Positions 41,590 to 51,324 of a stretch of DNA of 64,000 nucleotides are shown here, in pieces. The notes under the pieces are model-generated. The model was given only the letters and a program-made list of their open reading frames with translations. It was not told where the DNA came from and ran no database searches. A program made the position numbers and the translations under genes. The stretch covers positions 32,811,934 through 32,875,933 of the forward strand of contig NC_053121.1 of the NCBI RefSeq assembly GCF_010015445.1. The letters are read 5' to 3'. Every line of letters starts with the position of its first letter. Position 1 is the first letter of the stretch. Origin of the DNA: Perca fluviatilis. Lineage: Eukaryota > Chordata > Actinopteri > Perciformes > Percidae.

Positions 41590-43724
41590 TTAATCTTTAT
41601 ACTCCGCAAGCTTTGCCCAAATGTCTTTTTGGATCTCATGGTGACGGTTGGTTACAGGCTGAGGAGGTGGAATGAACTGAATGACGTGCTCAAATAAGTA
41701 CCAGATCATGTCCTCTCTAGTGGGCCAGAAGAAGCGGTTCACTCCTACACGGTGCATGCATCTTACTTGTACCTGAACCTCATCAATGGCAGTAATGATG
41801 CCTGGGTAGAGGTCTCCGTCATATTTTTATTACACACAACTTTTCTATAACTTCGACCCAATCAACTTTTCTTTTACTTGCCCCTTTTTTTTTGTTGTTG
41901 GTGGTGAGCTTGTTGTGGCAAAGCTGAAGGCCTTGGTGTTATAGCATGTGCACTGTAGAATCTTGTCTACAGTGCACATGCAGCTCACATCGCGGTACAC
42001 CATCTGCCCAGGAGAGGTAGTAACCACCTGGTGTATCCTCATAGTGGATGGGACTTGGGGGATGCCGTCTGGCATGTCCTTCATTGCTCTGTCAATGGAC
42101 ACTTCACTTACATAGAACAGTTTCAGAGTGGTGCCTGTGTGCACCAAGGCCTCAAACAGATCCATTGCACTTTTGATGTCGCGGCCGGTGGCTCACCGCC
42201 GATCCGCACACCTCTTTACAACACCTCCAACCCCATCTGCGCGCCCCTTTTCCGTGGCTTGCCTCAAAAAATTCCATGTCCCGCTTGGAATGCCTTTTTG
42301 GGGTGGAGGGAGGTGAATAGGTAAAAGTTCCCCTTCTGGCGGTACTGTGTGCAAGGTCCATCGCTAAAGAAATGGACCACTGTGACAGCAGGAAAGGCAT
42401 TCTTGACATGAGACAGAATGGGGCTTAGATGCTCCCATATTGCTGGGGGCCCCTTTAGCCGTGATGGTGAGATGGTGCTGAAGCAGAGTGGTTCAGCAAC
42501 TGGGCCTACATATAAAACTCCAGTGTGCAGTGTTGCTTGCTCATGGGATGCACCAAAGTGCACTGCCTGGATCTCAGATGCGTATTTACATATGTAATTC
42601 TCAGAAAAGTCCACATGTATAATGCATTCGTTCTCAGCCATGTTCCTCTTCAGTTCCCTGCAGTATCTGTACTGTTGTCGGATGTTGAATGCATGGCGTT
42701 TGAATTTAACCAGCATGCCGTTGAAGAGCTCAATGAGATCATCAAGCATGATCTCAACCTCCTTTTTGACTGTCTTCTTGAAAGTTGTTTCAATGCTTTC
42801 CTTTGTTTGTCCTGTCGTGGCTTCTGTGACCCACTGCATGTATGACACCCGGGCTGAGCCTTCAAATTCCCTGAGAAATGGGACGTTCTTCTCTTTGCAT
42901 TTCCCACAGTCATTGTACATGCACTCTTTCTTGGTTTGGTCACAACAGATCTCTGTCATCAACGTTTCCAGGTCAGGGGTGTTAAGCAACTTCATGCTGC
43001 AAAGCTTTTGAGCTACAAAGCCCAAGTTCTCGTGCAATTTGCACAAGCATGTTTCCCTATCAGAAAGGGTTGGGTGCACAACCCAATAGGGCCGTAGTCG
43101 GCAAAACAGAGAATATGACACCGATTTTCTTGGATTCTCTGCCAAGTATTTCTTGTGCAGGTTCTTCAGTGTGTCCACAAGGAATCTTTTTTGCATCCTG
43201 ACCTTGGCTTGTGTTACAGTCTGTTTTTTCCCCGTTGTCATACGGCTGATGTCGTCTCTGGTATAAAAGGTTCTTACATTGTTTTTGTATACCTCTTCCA
43301 TGCGGACAGATTTCTTTCTTGAGAAGGAGTATGGATTCCCTCCTACTGACTTCCATCGCCTTTGGGTAAAGCGCAAAGGGTACTTTGAGCATATTTCTGT
43401 AACCTGTATTTTTTACAATGTTCCCTGTCACCAAGGTACTGATCTGTCTTCTTTCCTGACTATTACCTGCTTGTTGAATGTGTTGCTGTAGGTCTCCAAT
43501 CAATGCTTCATGGTACAGGGATTTCCTTGCACTTGGGTGTTTCTTGGCTCGCATATCTTGCTTTTGTTGCTGGAGACCCTGACCTCATCAGCACCCGTTG
43601 GAACCTTTTTTTATATCGCTCTTTTTTCTCTTTTTCAGCAGCTAAGGCCTCTTGTAGCTTTTTCACTTCATCCTGGAGTTTCTTCCTCTCTTTCTTGGAA
43701 CGCTTTCGCCCCTCTATCTTTTGT
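41590..43724 (-). mobile_element. frameshifted transposon-encoded protein with DDE-like motifs, family not recognised
   Basis: Read from 43724 leftward, one protein is spread over at least five frames. Block 1 (43724-43508) is a Lys/Glu coiled coil (KLQEALAAEKEKKERYKKR). Block 2 (43554-about 43390) reads ARKSLYHEALIGDLQQHIQQ. Block 3, 370 uninterrupted codons (43376-42264), has a cysteine cluster (CCDQTKKECMYNDCGKC, about residues 144-160), HVDFSENY (D256) and FFSDGPCTQY (D339). Block 4 (about 42300-42152) starts EFFEASHGKG, and block 5 (42165-41845) is a conserved-looking linker. Block 6 (about 41830-41590) reads YDGDLYPGIIT, CMHRVGVNRFFWP and ends at TAA 41590-41592. Acidic residues in HVDF, SDGP and FEASHGKG would suit a DD(E) nuclease fold. 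An acceptor-like site (GTTGCAG) precedes block 1, so an upstream exon is likely. The wording recalls multi-copy uncharacterised fish proteins; I cannot name a superfamily. No inverted ends or target duplication were found. Confidence 0.7.
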
Positions 43725-44062
43725 CTGCAACATATCACACATATTGTCACACAACCATTAACAGTCATTAAAAGCTTACACTACTCTATTAAGTTACTGT
43801 GTAGTTGGAAATGGAAATATGACTTCAAAATGTATAAAGGGTAGGCTAGGCTATTTACTATGATACAGCAAATTTAATCAATAGACATGTAACTGTGTAC
43901 AATGTAACTGTGGTACCACATCATAATACAGCTTAGTAATAACCATGCTAATATTTACATTATTATATGGTAATGACATATGTGCATGTCATATCCTAAG
44001 TAAATGTGCTTAGCCACTTTCTATCAGTGGTTCTAATTACTTGATTGATCCCATGTTTGTTA

Positions 44063-44245
44063 ACTTGTGTCTTCCTGTCAACCTTGAGGCGTTTGTGACG
44101 TTTTTTTTTTTTGCTTTTTCCAATGTTTTAAATTGTTAATTTTTTTCTTCTACACATTTTCAGCGCTTATTTCTAAATCCCATATTTTCTGATATAAAAC
44201 AAAAATTGAAAACTGGTCAGTTTGACCCGAAATCAACACAAGGGT
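44063..44245. mobile_element. TTAA-flanked MITE, CCCTTGTG family, copy 3 (short, inverted)
   Basis: Left end CTTGTGTCTTCCTGTCAACC after TTAA (44059-44062); right end GACCCGAAATCAACACAAGG just before TTAA (44246-44249). About 180 bp, with a T run at 44101-44112. Similar ends to 1746-2259. Confidence 0.65.
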
Positions 44246-44261
44246 TTAAAAAGAAGTTTAA

Positions 44262-44564
44262 AGGGATACGCCACCGTTTGTTGAAATAGGGCTTATCACG
44301 GTCTCCCCTAGCTGTAGATAGGTGGGCCAAAGCATTTTTTTGTGCATGCATTGTTTTAGTCCGGTGCAGCGCCGCAGCTAGCTTAGAGTAGTGAATGGAA
44401 TCCTATGTTGCCGGTTAACATGCTGTGTGAGTAAAAGTGAGCCAACAAAAGACAAAAAAAACTACCTAATTACTTGCACTGAGACAAAAAATGCGTTGGC
44501 CCACCTATCTACAGCCAGGGTAGACCGCGATAAGCCCTATTTCAACAAACGGTGGTCTATTCCT
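44262..44564. mobile_element. TTAA-flanked MITE, AGGGATACGCCACC family, copy 1
   Basis: Starts AGGGATACGCCACCGTTTGT and its right end reads AACAAACGGTGGTCTATTCC before TTAA. TTAA at 44258-44261 and 44565-44568. The interior includes GATAGGTGGGCCAAAGCATT and an inverted match near the right. Sister copy at 55464-55765. It begins 12 bp after the previous MITE's right TTAA. Confidence 0.88.
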
Positions 44565-44655
44565 TTAAGCGTTTATAATGAAATAGTTTAGGAATAATGG
44601 CGCCCTCATGCGGTGAGATTGTAACACTGCATCAACAAAAAGCGGCGCACTTCAT

Positions 44656-44661
44656 TCCGGA
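44656..44661 (+). promoter_or_regulatory. ETS-type CCGGAA motif in the arl9 5' region
   Basis: CCGGAA about 180 bp before the arl9 ATG (ATTCCGGAAACATCG). ETS sites are usual in TATA-less vertebrate promoters; function here is inference. Confidence 0.3.
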
Positions 44662-44843
44662 AACATCGTTTTGAAGAGTTCCTCCTCAGCTTCCTGTCTG
44701 TTAATCCACTTGTTGAGTCCAGTCAAGGAGGAGGACAACGGGGTGGACACAAAGTGTAAGCTTCACTAAAACTGCAACAATGGCGTAAACGGACGGATAA
44801 ACGGCGACAGGTTGGAAAGCAAAACCCGGCGGTTGAGAGCACC

Positions 44844-47800
44844 ATGATTGGGTTGAAGGAAGCCGGTGTCCTCGGCACCTCCGTCGTTCTCGCGGGGGGA
44901 GTCGCTTATCTTCTATGGAGCTACGCGTCCTCCTCCTCCGGGGAGAAGAAGCCTGAAACTCGGCCGGAGAAAGCCGGTACAAGTGCTCGAGAGGAAGGAG
45001 AGGGAGAGGCACAGAAGAGAAGAGCGGAAACTGCGGCTGAGCAAACTGTTGTGGCCGCCGCCGCTGCTGCTCCTGTTGCTGCTGCTCCAGCTCAGAAAGC
45101 ATCGAAGGTAACCTGGAAACAGTTGTTGGGAGAGTGTAGCATTATAAAGGCCTACTTTAAAACTTGTTTTCTATAAAAAAGTGATATCCAAATGTTCTTA
45201 GGACAGAGGCAGGTCAAAGTGACCACGTTTAACTTCACCTAAAAATGGTTTAGTTTTCGGATTAACTTGAGATAGCTAGCCTATCACACTCTAGCTAAGT
45301 AGAAGAAACGCCCAAAAACAGACCAGAGTACAGCAGCTATAGAATATAGTTTGTGTTTTAAGATTGGCTAGATAATTATGAACATCATCCAGAGTTTATA
45401 AACTACTAATACAACCAGTTATAATGGTTAGACAACAACAACACGTTCATGCAAGTTCTCTGGGGTTGCTGTGGGGAGTTCTGGGAAATGTAGGAACTAA
45501 TTAGCTAGTAAGATCAGTGGCAGAAAAAAACACTAAAATTCCCAAATTACATTTGTTCCATGCTCTCACGTGTGCATATTTGGTGGTTTTCTTTAGTTTC
45601 TTTGACCGTTGAAATAATGTCTTGCTTCAAGCACTGTGATGGACATTTTAACATGTTATAGGCCAAACGATAATAGTTTGTTGCAGCCCAAACACATACC
45701 TACGTTAACAATAATATTTAAACTCATTGTTAGTCCACTAAGTTTTTTTCTTTCTTCCTTAGAAACACTGTCAAGTGTCTGTCACATCAGCATTTTGGAC
45801 AGATTATTTTTGTATCTGCTGCTACTTAAAGCTATGCTACGTAGTTTCTGTCACCCCCATGTGGAATTCTAAGTAACTAGACTAGACTGTGTAACAACAC
45901 AACTGCATGCGCATTCACATGATACAAGCCTTACGTGACCGATTATTTTCTTGATAAATTTAATAATTGGAATGTCAACTGTAGGAAAAAAATGTCCATT
46001 ACAGTTTCCCAAAGTCCAAGGTGATGTCTTTTAAGTGTCTTGTCTAAAACCCAAAGATATTTAATTTACATTTATGTAACAAAAGAAATGCTGCAAATAA
46101 GCATGTTTGAGAAGGTGCAACCATTTTTGCTTGATAATTGACTTAAACAGTTAATCGATTATAAATCAATCATACAAATTGTTTCAGCTGTACAGTATCA
46201 GAGTAAAGTTGCCGTGGAATGCCCAGTCAGATTCTTGTTTTACGCATTTCTTTTACAAAATTTAACAAATTTGTAGACTATGCTTTGGTCTCTTACGTTT
46301 TTGTTCAACTGCTTTATGTTTGGGCATAATTTATTATTTTCATGTGAGAAGTTTTGGTTGGTTTTGTAGAAAAACATGCACATTTCTTAGTCCAGACCTT
46401 TATTTTCCCTCAAGGAAATATTTGATTTGGAGTAGAGGGCAAAACTTCAAACAACATACAAGTGGACATTGGGCATTAATCACAACAATTAGATTAGATT
46501 AGATTAGATTGGATTCAGCTTTATTGTCATTGCACACGTCACAAGTACAGAGCAACGAAATGTAGTTACACAAAACATCCAAATAAAAACATAGACTTAT
46601 ATGTATGAAGTGAGTATCTTTATGGTATCAGTAAAGAAACAACTACGGAGCAGATAGTATTCAGTCTTAATCTGCCGTGTACTGGTCTGTGTCCTGCAGT
46701 CCCAGTCTGTGGAGTCAGCAGGGACGCAGGTGCTGGTTCTGGGTCTGGATGGAGCAGGTAAAACCAGCCTGCTGCACTGTTTGGCCACCGGGTGCCTGGA
46801 GCAGGACATGGAGCCGACGCAGGGCTTCAACGCAGTCTCCATCAGCAGAGAGGACCTGCACATCGAGTTCTTAGAAAGTAAGTCTGAACCCAAAAGAGAC
46901 GATGGTCAGTGCCACCGGTCACTTCTGCTGCACACCATGAGTTTGATGTCGATGTCACAGTCGTCTGTCTGTCTGTCTGTCTGTCTGTCTTGTCAGTTGG
47001 AGGTAAAGAGGAGCTCCGTCCGTACTGGCAGAAGTACTTGTCCAAGGCCCTCCTGCTGGTGTTCGTGGTCGACTCCTCCAACCCACAGCTTTTCCCCGTT
47101 GCTAAGAAGCATTTACATGAGCTGCTGGCCTCCGACCCCCGCCTGCCTTTAATGATACTGGCCCACAAGCAGGTGAGAATGACAGATAAAAACACTCCAG
47201 GCTGCTTTTAACAGAAGCCTGCGGGCCCTTTTGTTCTCAAAGAGCGCTACACAGATTATAGTTGGAGACTTTGTGTTCACATGGGATTCAACGAATGATT
47301 ATTTTCATTATCCATTAATGTACCGATTATTTTCTCGATTATTCATTTGGTCGAAATTGTCCGAAAATTATATAATGAAAAATAGTATAATATAGTTTCC
47401 TAGGGTGTAATTGGTTATTTTCAAATGTCTTGTTTTGTCCGATCAAAACTCCATAACCCAAATACAGTACAGGCCAAAAGTTTGGACACACCTTCTCATT
47501 CAATGCGTTTCCTTTTTATTTTCATGACTATTTACATTGTAGATTCTCACTGAAGGCATCAAAACTATGAATGAACACATATGGAATTATGTACTTAACA
47601 AAAAAGTGTGAAATAACTGAAAACATATCTTATATTTTAGATTCTTCAAAGTAGCCACTCTTTGCTTTTTTATTAATAAGGGGAAAAATTCCACTAATTA
47701 ACCCTGACAAAGCACACCTGTGAAGTGAAAACCATTTCAGGTGACTACCTCATGAAGCTCATTGAGAGAACACCAAGGGTTTGCAGAGTTATCAAAAAAG

Positions 47801-48488
47801 CCTGTAAAACCAGCAAGTTTACGCATTTGTCGATTTTTGGGAGATTGAATCAAAAGATGAATCAAATATCAACATAGTTGCTGATTCATTTTCTGTTAAT
47901 CAATACATCTCTAGTGTTCAGATGGGATTTAATTCTTTCTCCTCAGAATGTTGTAAAAGTGTGATCCAAATGTAAGTCATGCACTGACAACTAAGATTTA
48001 AAACTCCGAAATTGATGCTGCATTTTTTCAGTTGATCGGCTCACTCGCATCTGACGGAACCGATTGGGCTCCTGTTTGAATCACTCCAGCTGTCTCCGCT
48101 GTAGCCTGTGTTTCACACCGTACCCATGGAAACACCAAGCCAAACCTATTTCTAAGTAGATTTTGAATGCACTCTGAATCAATGAAAAGTTTTTTCAAAC
48201 ACAGGAGTAAAACTGGCTACTTTAATAAGTCTAACAACTGAAAGCCACTATTTGAAGGATTTTGAAATTCCCGAATGCCAATACTGCCGTAGACTGCACA
48301 ATTTTTCGCAAAGGTTGTCTCATTTACCTGTAGCTGCAAACAAAAAGTCGTGCTGAGGTTTGTGTTGTATTACACTGTCATAAGAATATTCTGTTTATTT
48401 TTGCAAAGTTACTCGTGTCAAAATAAGTTAAATATTTAGTAAAATATTAGATCACAATTTCTGTATATATACTGTGTGTGTGTGTATA

Positions 48489-48535
<47 letters not shown>

Positions 48536-49380
48536 CTACAAATTTTGAACATGAATTCAACAACATTGTAGTAAATGTGCCTTTTAATCCAACAAAAACT
48601 GATAATACATCTTAATTTTTTTTGTAGGAACACCTTAAATTCAGCAGGTTCTTTGGAGTCCTTTCTGTACATAGTACATGAAATTCTTTACAGCTAAATG
48701 CTGATACTGATTTCAGGCAGTGCGTTTTAAATGTCAGCAGATTATGAATACACTCTCCAATTTGAACACTTTAATTGATTGATCAGTATCAAAATGTCTC
48801 ACATTATTAGTGAGTTTTACTTTTGTTAATGAATGAGAAATGATAGTTTATTGTCAACTAACAAGTGTGCGGTTATCTTCAGTTCTTTTGAATGAATAAT
48901 TGAGTGTTTGTGTGCTCCTTGTTTGATTAAGCAAGAACAAATCCCAGATTTTCGGTATTACGTGTCATGTAACTTGTTCACATGCTGGGTCTAGTTAATG
49001 GCGTAAGGTTAACCGAATAGGGATTGTGATTAGGCTAGAAACGTCTAGTCTATTAGAGGAACTTTCACTGGAGCGAGTCCTGTCCAGAATCTAAAATAGT
49101 TAAACTCCAGAGCATGTATCTTCAGATGTATCTTTCTAATGAAGTAAGGCGATGATTGGAATCTCCAACAAGATGTCCCCTCATGTTTGTCTCATGTTTC
49201 CAGGACCTTCCAGGATCCTGCAGCATCACCGACCTCCACGACGCTCTGTCTCTGTCCGAGGTCGGAGACCGCAAGTTGTACCTCATCGGCACCTACGTGA
49301 AGAAGGGCGACACAGAGCTCGCCTATGGCGTCCAGGACGCTCGCGACCTGATCATCCAGATGGTTTGTGACGGCAGATAA
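44844..49380 (+). CDS. arl9: ADP-ribosylation factor-like protein 9 (Arl9), membrane-anchored form
   Basis: Four coding exons in phase: 44844-45107, 46700-46877, 46997-47172, 49204-49380, giving 264 aa. Exon 1 encodes a hydrophobic segment (VLGTSVVLAGGVAYLLWSY, residues about 9-27), then a Glu/Lys- and Ala-rich linker (residues about 30-88). The GTPase core follows: P-loop GLDGAGKTS, switch I PTQGFNAV, switch II IGG, and hydrophobic LLLVFVVDSSN. The G3 aspartate of WDxGG is replaced by Glu (FLEIGG), as is usual for ARL9/ARL10. The G4 motif reads HKQD instead of NKQD (LAHKQDLPG), which is not usual. The N-terminus is not a myristoylated Gly helix but a single membrane anchor, like ARL10. Function of ARL9 is poorly known. 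It is placed between srp72/snapc1 and spmap2l, as in mammals. The last frame ends IIQMVCDGR then TAA. Confidence 0.92.
45200..46480. other. arl9 intron 1, no recognised gene
   Basis: Non-coding, AT-rich. A short stretch from about 45825 (CTTAAAGCTATGCTACGTAG) resembles the start of the AGCTGTACTC-type MITE at 50036 but has no matching right end. Confidence 0.35.
46490..46570. repeat. LINE-like 3' tail remnant with ATTAG repeats
   Basis: ATTAGATTAGATTAGATTGG followed by TTCAGCTTTATTGTCATTGC and ACAAGTACAGAGCAACGAAA. The same pattern is seen at about 10150. Such tails end many fish retroposons. Confidence 0.5.
46963..46990. repeat. (CTGT)n short tract just before arl9 exon 3
   Basis: About seven CTGT units ending 6 bp before the acceptor of exon 3 (exon starts 46997). 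The tract serves as the pyrimidine run of that splice site. Confidence 0.9.
47466..47800 (+). mobile_element. Tc1/mariner end fragment in arl9 intron 3
   Basis: Starts CAGTACAGGCCAAAAGTTTG GACACACC-type sequence, then CTTCTCATTCAATGCG. This is the well-known end of Tc1-like elements in fish. It continues with non-coding leader (CTGACAAAGCACACCTGTGA) and breaks off near AGAGTTATCAAAAAAGCC, before transposase sequence. Confidence 0.75.
48467..48534. repeat. (TG)n(TA)n microsatellite
   Basis: A TG run then TA/TATG run of about 70 bp in arl9 intron 3. Confidence 0.9.
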
Positions 49381-49438
49381 ACACACTCCGTTTGTGGTTG
49401 TCACTTACTCCTTTGTTTTTTTTTTTATACAAATTGAT

Positions 49439-49444
49439 AATAAA
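49439..49444 (+). terminator. polyadenylation signal AATAAA of arl9
   Basis: AATAAA 59 bp after the stop codon. A T-rich stretch precedes it. Confidence 0.6.
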
Positions 49445-50035
49445 TAGGTTCTCTGCACCTTTTTCACATCAGTGTTTTCGCAACACCGGGTTGGCTGAAA
49501 GTCTTTAATTTATTTATGAGAAAATTAAAAAATGTATTTGTTGTCTTTGTATGGTATAGTTGGGATTATAAAAGTCCTGGATTCTGGATATGAAAGTGTA
49601 AAATTTCACCGACTTGGAAAAACACTTTTTTTTTTTTTTTCCAGACCTATCTTTATTTAAGCTAGGTGCCTACAGGACACTCCTAGCAACGTGTGTGTTC
49701 AAATGTTATCTCCACCAAAGATTTATTTTATTTTCATCCAGGCAGGTGGTGATGAGTTTCACCTGTAGATCATGCCACAGGAGCAACTCTAGAAAGCAGT
49801 TAATGCAGATGGTACAGAATCAGAGTGGATTTATTTCAGGCCATCTGTGTAGCTGCGGGTTGCAGCTTTATCACCAGCGATGAGCTAACCGTCTGTTAAC
49901 TAATTTGTTAAGTAGGCAAACACAAATGTAAAAAGCACTGTTGGCTGTAACTGACAGTTCTTTTTTTCTAATTTGTACTGTGTCATGGTTGTCATGATGC
50001 ACAGAATATGTAATACCCTCAATATTATGACTTAA

Positions 50036-50298
50036 AGCTGTACTCTGCAAGATTGTAATGGGAAAATAAACCCATAATATCAAAAGTACAAAGTGAGGCC
50101 CCCCATCCCTACTGATAAACACCTGTTACATTCACTTAGTATTTTGGCCGAAATTTCAAAGCAAATCACAAAGCTTAAGGCCGCTGTGTTCAGGTCAGTG
50201 ATGATACGTGACTTGATTTCTGGGTATTTTCATTTTTCAAACAGTGACCTCTCTCTGCCATTTGGGGCCGCCAACATGCAAACTTGACGATTACAGCT
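50036..50298. mobile_element. TTAA-flanked MITE, AGCTGTACTCTGCAAG family
   Basis: Starts AGCTGTACTCTGCAAGATTG and ends CTTGACGATTACAGCT. TTAA at 50032-50035 and 50299-50302. Only about 7 to 8 bp of each end invert exactly. Single copy in the window. Confidence 0.7.
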
Positions 50299-50309
50299 TT
50301 AAGAAAAAG

Positions 50310-51320
50310 AGGACATTAAACTTGTGGTACCTGTTACATTTTTCTGATGTGCCGTTAATATTTAAACTGATAATTAAAAATAAAAGCATATCTTCCAGAG
50401 GACAGCACTACTAACCTTAACACTACCCAATAACTTTCCATTGTTACAGTTTAAAAAAACTTTAAGATTCATTGTCACATACTTTGTTTTGTCTTTATCT
50501 TTAGAAGGGAATTAGCTTCATCTGAAAACAAAGAACTCTTAAAAGAAAGTATTAACCATATTATTTTTCTAGATATCGTTTGAATTAGCTATTTGTTTTT
50601 GCTGTTCAGAGAGATGTGCACAGCTGCTTGTTAATTCATCTTAATGTTTTATTTGGTGAAATCTGTTTAATTCACTGTCTGTTACCTCTTGTAACTTTGG
50701 GACGTAGGGGAACTGCAATGTTGCGTGCAAAGCCTTCATGTGTACCATTTATGAGGAATGTAAAGATTTCAAAGACTACTTTTCTTTCAAATTTCATCCA
50801 ATTTTTCCGTTTTTATTTTTCAAAAAACAAAACATGTCACACTAGTATTGTGTGAACAGTTTGTCATATATACACCCGCTTTTTCAACCCTAAATAAATA
50901 GTTTCCACAAAATGGATGGGTGTGCTTTTATTGTAGCTTTGAGAAATGAACTCATGACCTCCCACGTACAGTCTCTCTACCCATCAGGTCCAGAAAGCCT
51001 TGTCTTAACATAGCTCCTGAGAGAGTAAATCTCTGTCGTCACTTTTATATCTGGAATCTGATCCAAACACACAGCGGCTCTCCAGAAATACAGCAGCAGC
51101 CACCTTCACTGCTGACCTCGACGTATCACTTTCTGTTTAACGTCCCGCCTCGGGAGTCTTGAGACAGCCAGATGGATGGGTTGAGTGTGCAGACTCCGGT
51201 TTCAAGGAGTCCTCAGGTTTGAACGCGGTTGCTAAGGACTCCTGACTCCATAGCAACAGCAGGAGATTAGTGTGACACCATCAACAGGCAGCAAGCCTCC
51301 AACCTGCTGCTGCTGCAAGT
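50310..51320. other. intergenic, arl9 to spmap2l
   Basis: No coding sequence or repeat recognised. The part just before 51325 (GCCAGATGGATGGGTTGAGT to CCTGCTGCTGCTGCAAG) is GC-richer and probably contains the spmap2l promoter and 5'UTR. Confidence 0.4.
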
Positions 51321-51324
51321 TAAG

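Noticed and set aside
42525..43011. Plus-strand frames of 106 and 129 codons over the transposon protein
   Set aside because: They are the reverse strand of the 370-codon core, which has the recognisable motifs.
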